A DNA stretch of 7,965 bases, from NCBI GenBank assembly GCA_035296965.1, contig DATGZX010000078.1:1-7965 (forward strand). The letters run 5' to 3'. The translations under genes were made by a program, and so were the position numbers. This document shows positions 5,202 to 7,965 of the stretch, in pieces. The notes under the pieces were generated by a model. The model had not been told where the DNA came from. It made no database searches and worked only from the letters and a program-made list of their open reading frames with translations. The first letter of the stretch is position 1; each line of letters begins with the position of its first letter. The DNA is from DATGZX01 sp035296965 (lineage in GTDB: Bacteria > Planctomycetota > Planctomycetia > Gemmatales > Gemmataceae).

Positions 5202-5654
5202 ATGACGCACTCGCCAGCCTTCCCGGCTTCCAATCCGCATCGGCTTATCGCTATATCGATGCTCTCCCAATTTTTCTGCGCCGGAGGCTCACTTGCGGCG
5301 AGATCGATCGGGTACGCTCGCGCTGCCGATCTGATCCTCACCGACGGGCTCACGGCCGAGCGGATTGTCAGGCTCTTTTCGTCGAGCGCATCGAAGTCTT
5401 GGAGGCAAGATGCCGCCATGATCGTGCTCTGCGGATCGATTTCACGATACCGAGCAGCGCCGCAGTCGTGGAGCCCGGAGCCGGAAGCAACATTCGCCCG
5501 CGGCTTGACCGGAGAGGCCTTCGGTGACGTCAGCGATGCGGCTACGCGCTTTGTGAGGGCGAACTGGAGCGCGATCGAGCGGCTGGCCCATGGCGAAGGC
5601 GGCAGGCCGATCGCGTCCATCCCGATAGTAGATCAAGGCCCTCTGGCGGGGTAA
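5202..5654 (+). CDS. Hypothetical protein, 150 aa; possibly a decayed M41-like protein
   Basis: The ATG at 5202 is one base after the preceding TAA, but there is no Shine-Dalgarno, so translation would depend on coupling; ATG 5259 is another option. Two segments look protein-like: DAAMIVLCGSISRYR (about residues 70-84) and ATRFVRANWSAIERLAHG (about 113-130). Their order and form recall rhizobial hypothetical proteins with an FtsH/M41-like fold, where an LAGP-type segment is followed by a W..IE.LA helix. The HExxH zinc motif expected near the N-terminus in those proteins is absent, and the C-terminus looks truncated. This may be a degenerate gene rather than a working one. A longer minus-strand frame over the same DNA (5620-4826) has no recognisable features. 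Confidence 0.4.
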   Translation: MTHSPAFPASNPHRLIAISMLSQFFCAGGSLAARSIGYARAADLILTDGLTAERIVRLFSSSASKSWRQDAAMIVLCGSISRYRAAPQSWSPEPEATFARGLTGEAFGDVSDAATRFVRANWSAIERLAHGEGGRPIASIPIVDQGPLAG

Positions 5655-5706
5655 AGCTCTGATCGCATTCCGTATGTCGGCTGAGCCACAACGAGGGTGC
5701 TAAAGG

Positions 5707-6147
5707 ATGCCCGAACTATTCGATCTCGACCGCTTCGTTCAGGCGCAAGACCAAGTCATGGAACAGGTCCGCCGTGAACTACTTGAGGGTCGCAAACGAA
5801 GTCATTGGATGTGGTTCGTGTTTCCTCAGTTGAGAGGTCTAGGTCACAGCTCCATGGCCCGGCATTACGCCATCGCCTCACTTGACGAGGCAGAGGCGTA
5901 TCTGCGGCATCCGATTTTGGGGCCGCGACTGATCGAGTGCAGCGAACTCGTCAATAGAGTGAAAGGCCGATCGATCAATGAGATTTTCGGTGGTCTCGAC
6001 GATCGAAAGTTTCATTCGAGTATGACATTGTTTTCTTTGGTCCAAGACACCGCGCCGGTCTTCAAGGCCGCGCTGGCAAAGTACTTCGGTGGCGCGCAGG
6101 ATCAGCTAACGATGGAAAATTTGGCGACGAAGGAAGGGGAGCCATGA
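5707..6147 (+). CDS. DUF1810 family protein, 146 aa
   Basis: A complete member of the DUF1810 family, with the usual length of about 140 residues. Family landmarks in order: FDLDRFVQAQ near the N-terminus, the hallmark GRKRSHWMWFVFPQLRGLG (residues 28-46), MARHYAIASLDEA (50-62), LGPRLIEC (71-78), EIFGGLDDRKFHSSMTLF (92-109) and KYFGG (125-129). The domain is alpha-helical and cytoplasmic; no biochemical role is established to my knowledge. GAGG lies about ten bases before the ATG, with AAAGG directly adjacent. A 52-base gap separates it from the preceding frame. It converges on the minus-strand oxidoreductase with only 17 bases between stops. Confidence 0.92.
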   Translation: MPELFDLDRFVQAQDQVMEQVRRELLEGRKRSHWMWFVFPQLRGLGHSSMARHYAIASLDEAEAYLRHPILGPRLIECSELVNRVKGRSINEIFGGLDDRKFHSSMTLFSLVQDTAPVFKAALAKYFGGAQDQLTMENLATKEGEP

Positions 6148-6180
6148 CGCGAAACGGAACAACACTAAAGTTCCAGTACG
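6148..6180. terminator. Weak hairpin in the convergent gap, possible bidirectional terminator
   Basis: GGAAC (6155-6159) and GTTCC (6169-6173) form a 5-bp inverted repeat around a 9-nt loop, between and slightly overlapping the stops of two convergent genes. There is no T-run on either strand, so if it terminates transcription it is not a canonical intrinsic terminator. Confidence 0.2.
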
Positions 6181-7118
6181 ATTTTCCCGCGCGTATGGCC
6201 GCTCTGGCTGGCCTCTTGGGCGTCGGCGGCGCGATCGAGGGGGAATACGCGGCTGATCGTCGGCTTGAGCTTGCCTTCGTCGGCCCAACGACCAAGGAGC
6301 GCAAGGTCCTCGCCGCGGCGGCTGACCAGGATGAATCTGGCCTTGCGGGTCGGTCCCAGCAGGCCAGCAAGGTATCCCCATCCGGCCCAGGCGAGCAGAT
6401 CCGGCCCGGGCACCGTCGTCACATAGGTGCCCCCGGGCAGGAGCAGAGGCCGGCATTCGGCAAACGAGCTTTTGGCAACGGCGTCGAGGATGACGTCATA
6501 GCGTTCCGGTCGGCGCGTGAAATCTTCCTTCCCGTAGTCGATAACCAGTTCGGCCCCAAGCGAACGCACGAAGTCGACATTGGCAGCGCTACACGTGGCG
6601 GCCACCCAGGCGCCCAGCGCCTTGGCGATCTGTACGGCGAAGTGGCCGACGCCCCCGGACCCACCAAGGACGAGGACCTTGTCGTCCGGCTTCAAGCCGC
6701 CCGAATCGCGTAAGGCCTGTAGGGCAGCGCCAGCGGCGATCGGCAGAGATGCCGCCTCGGCGAAGGTTAGCGACGCCGCCTTCGGTGCGGCGGCAGATTC
6801 GGAGACTGCCGCCAATTCGGCATAGCCGCCGCCGCGTGTCGCATCGACGAAGGCGATCACCTGGTCGCCCGGTTTGAACTTGGTCACCCGGCTGCCGACC
6901 CTCAACACTTCGCCAGCGACATCGGCGCCGGGAATGTAGGGGAAGTGTAGCCGCACCAGCGGCCACATCTGGCCCTTGCGAATTTTCCAATCTACCGGAT
7001 TGACTCCGGCCGCGCGGACGCGGACGACAATCTCGTCGGCCGCCGGCACCGGATCCGGCATATCGCCGAGCTTGAGGCGATCGCTGCCGCCATAGCCGTC
7101 GATGGACATCGCCTTCAT
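6165..7118 (-). CDS. NADP-dependent MDR-family (quinone oxidoreductase-like) oxidoreductase, 317 aa
   Basis: A full-length zinc-independent medium-chain reductase. The N-terminal GroES-like domain includes GVNPVDWKIRKG (residues 38-49) and IPGADVAGEV (62-71), then KPGDQVIAF. The Rossmann domain shows LGGSGGVGHFAVQIAKALGA (151-170) for dinucleotide binding, followed by LGAELVIDYGKEDF. It closes with HTRGKIVLEL, the standard ending of the family. No structural or catalytic zinc cysteines are present. Such enzymes reduce quinones or enones with NADPH in the cytoplasm; the substrate here is unknown. The ATG at 7118 has GAGGGG about ten bases upstream on the minus strand. It is divergent from the HD-domain relic, with a 104-bp shared upstream region, and converges on DUF1810. 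Confidence 0.95.
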   Translation of the reverse strand: MKAMSIDGYGGSDRLKLGDMPDPVPAADEIVVRVRAAGVNPVDWKIRKGQMWPLVRLHFPYIPGADVAGEVLRVGSRVTKFKPGDQVIAFVDATRGGGYAELAAVSESAAAPKAASLTFAEAASLPIAAGAALQALRDSGGLKPDDKVLVLGGSGGVGHFAVQIAKALGAWVAATCSAANVDFVRSLGAELVIDYGKEDFTRRPERYDVILDAVAKSSFAECRPLLLPGGTYVTTVPGPDLLAWAGWGYLAGLLGPTRKARFILVSRRGEDLALLGRWADEGKLKPTISRVFPLDRAADAQEASQSGHTRGKIVLEL

Positions 7119-7222
7119 GGGGCTTCACCCCTCATACGAGCTTCATATCGCCCGGCACCCCGGTTAAGTTGCATCGTTTGTGATGGCCAAGATTGGGCTC
7201 CAAACCAAGGGGGATCGGGCCA

Positions 7223-7547
7223 ATGAGCAATGCAACTGTCCTAACTGATCGATTTGATCGTGCTCTCCTCTACGCGACCCATGTACATGGGGGACAGGTG
7301 CGTAAGGGGACCTTAACCCCGTACGTCGCCCACCTGCTGGCGGCCCGACACAGCGAGAGGGGAGCGTAAGGCGCGCTGGCAAGAGCGAAAGGAAGCCTAT
7401 CTCGCACATCTCCGGGAGGCCGACGAGGACATCCTTCGTGTATCGTTGGCGCACAAGGTTCACAACGCACGCGCGATCCTTCGCGACCTGAGGAAACCGG
7501 ACATCGGCGAGAAAATTGTTCGTCCCCCCGGACCGGGGAAGGCTTAG
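7223..7547 (+). pseudogene. Broken HD-domain (RelA/SpoT-type) phosphohydrolase gene
   Basis: The start is gene-like: ATG 7223 with AAGGGGG about ten bases upstream and the N-terminus RFDRALLYATHVHGGQVRKG followed by PYVAHLLA, typical of small HD-domain proteins related to the SpoT hydrolase. That frame stops at TAA 7367-7369. The next family segment continues in another frame from about 7368: RWQERKEAYLAHL then ILRVSLAHKVHNARAILRDL, ending at TAG 7545-7547. The central part of the domain, about 60 residues with the HD catalytic pair, is missing between the two. In addition, the usual SLADKVHNA has His in place of the metal-binding Asp, and the normal C-terminus is lost. Deletion, frameshift and active-site change together mark it as non-functional. 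Confidence 0.8.
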
Positions 7548-7803
7548 GCCGTCAGCGCGGCGTTGTGAGGCTAGTTTCTAATCGAGCTTGTTGAGCTATG
7601 CTGCCCCCGCCATGACCAAGATCGAACTGGCCCGCGAAATCGCACGGCGCGGCGCAGAAGGTGCAGTTGTGCTTGGACCGAGGACCAGGGCGGAATTGGT
7701 TGCTGCCGGCAGTTGCCGTGGACTCGTTGGTCGCCCTGGCCCTGCTTGGCATGTTGGGAGCTCTTCTTCCGACAGAACCGATGTTTTGCATGATTATCAC
7801 CGC
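7548..7803. other. Unresolved stretch between gene relics
   Basis: A plus-strand frame opens at ATG 7612 (MTKIELAREIARRGAEGAVV) and runs without a stop into the aldo/keto reductase scrap. Its first 30 residues look protein-like but I cannot place them in a family. A competing frame from GTG 7661 encodes a hydrophobic stretch ending at 7894, also unrecognised. Neither has a convincing ribosome site. This is probably scrambled remnant coding DNA. Confidence 0.35.
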
Positions 7804-7806
7804 GGC

Positions 7807-7861
7807 TTTCTATTGCCGGGGCTTCGGGTGGAGACCATCGATCTCTACTACCAGGCATCGG
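7807..7861 (+). pseudogene. Scrap of an aldo/keto reductase gene
   Basis: The frame at 7822-7854 reads LRVETIDLYYQ, the characteristic strand of aldo/keto reductases around the catalytic-barrel segment RLGVETIDLYYQHRVD. After CAG (Gln) at 7852-7854 there is one extra base (7855), and then CAT CGG gives the expected His-Arg in the shifted frame. Nothing further downstream resembles the family, and the usual upstream parts (NADPH barrel start, catalytic Asp/Tyr region) are absent. It is a short relic, and the identification rests on this one motif. Confidence 0.5.
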
Positions 7862-7906
7862 CCGCGCGTCGGCTTTATCGACGAGGCCCGGTGATCACGC
7901 CCCGCG

Positions 7907-7965
7907 CTACTTCAGCCCTTCCGCTGCCTTCAGCACTTCTCCGGCGTGGCCGTCCACCTTCACCT
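7907..7965 (-). CDS. Possible C-terminal end of a minus-strand gene (enters from the right edge)
   Basis: On the minus strand the frame reads VKVDGHAGEVLKAAEGLK followed by TAG at 7909-7907. The composition and third-position G/C bias look like genuine coding sequence, and the helix-like ending is plausible for a protein terminus. Only 18 codons are visible, so no family can be named. Confidence 0.4.
   Translation of the reverse strand, partial: VKVDGHAGEVLKAAEGLK

Noticed and set aside
4826..5620. Long minus-strand open frame of 264 codons
   Set aside because: It is antisense to two lipoprotein genes with good signal peptides and has no recognisable domain; its length reflects the G+C-rich composition.
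6144..6713. Plus-strand frame overlapping the DUF1810 stop by ATGA, suggesting translational coupling
   Set aside because: It runs antisense through a complete MDR oxidoreductase; the ATGA overlap is coincidental and the product is unlike any protein.
7164..7463. Minus-strand frame of 99 codons
   Set aside because: It is antisense to the HD-domain relic, whose plus-strand segments match a known family.

Overview
The window looks like a decayed accessory stretch of an alphaproteobacterial chromosome or genomic island, most likely a soil or plant-associated member of the Hyphomicrobiales (Bradyrhizobium/Mesorhizobium-like). The reasons are moderately high G+C, a remnant of an HWE-type histidine kinase, an IS110-family transposase start, a YjdI-like (4Fe-4S) protein, DUF1810 and DUF4236 proteins, and several tiny lipoproteins. 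This placement is inferred from family recognition, not from a search.

Left part (1-953). The window opens inside an IS110-family insertion sequence whose transposase is read leftwards, so only its first 18 codons are present. The non-coding DNA upstream of it (57-202) is rich in hairpins and sits where IS110-group elements encode their bridge RNA. A 9-bp inverted repeat there pairs a hairpin segment with the transposase ribosome binding site. Next come a small YjdI-like iron-sulfur protein gene and the 3' remnant of an HWE histidine kinase.

Middle part (978-4439). All the convincing genes lie on the minus strand: an unrecognised 253-aa protein, a small secreted Cys/Arg/Trp/Tyr-rich protein, an unrecognised 210-aa protein with a DGIHR motif, a 306-aa protein made of six DLEHVFV-type repeats (beta-propeller or tectonin-like), and a short DUF4236 protein with a C-terminal membrane helix. 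Most have a good Shine-Dalgarno sequence of their own and sizeable gaps between them, so they look like separate transcription units rather than one operon.

Right part (4868-7965). On the plus strand there is a compact run of two very small lipoproteins and a less certain 150-aa frame, followed by an intact DUF1810 gene. A complete zinc-less MDR-type NADPH oxidoreductase converges on DUF1810 from the minus strand. Beyond it are two broken genes: an HD-domain phosphohydrolase with a central deletion, frameshift and altered metal-binding residue, and a scrap of an aldo/keto reductase. The right edge may hold the last codons of a minus-strand gene.

The genes do not form an obvious pathway. Intact hypotheticals mixed with three gene relics and an insertion sequence point to a region shaped by repeated insertion, deletion and decay. 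The most interesting signals are the structured IS110 leader with its ribosome-site complement and the six-repeat protein, two of whose repeats are almost identical at DNA level.
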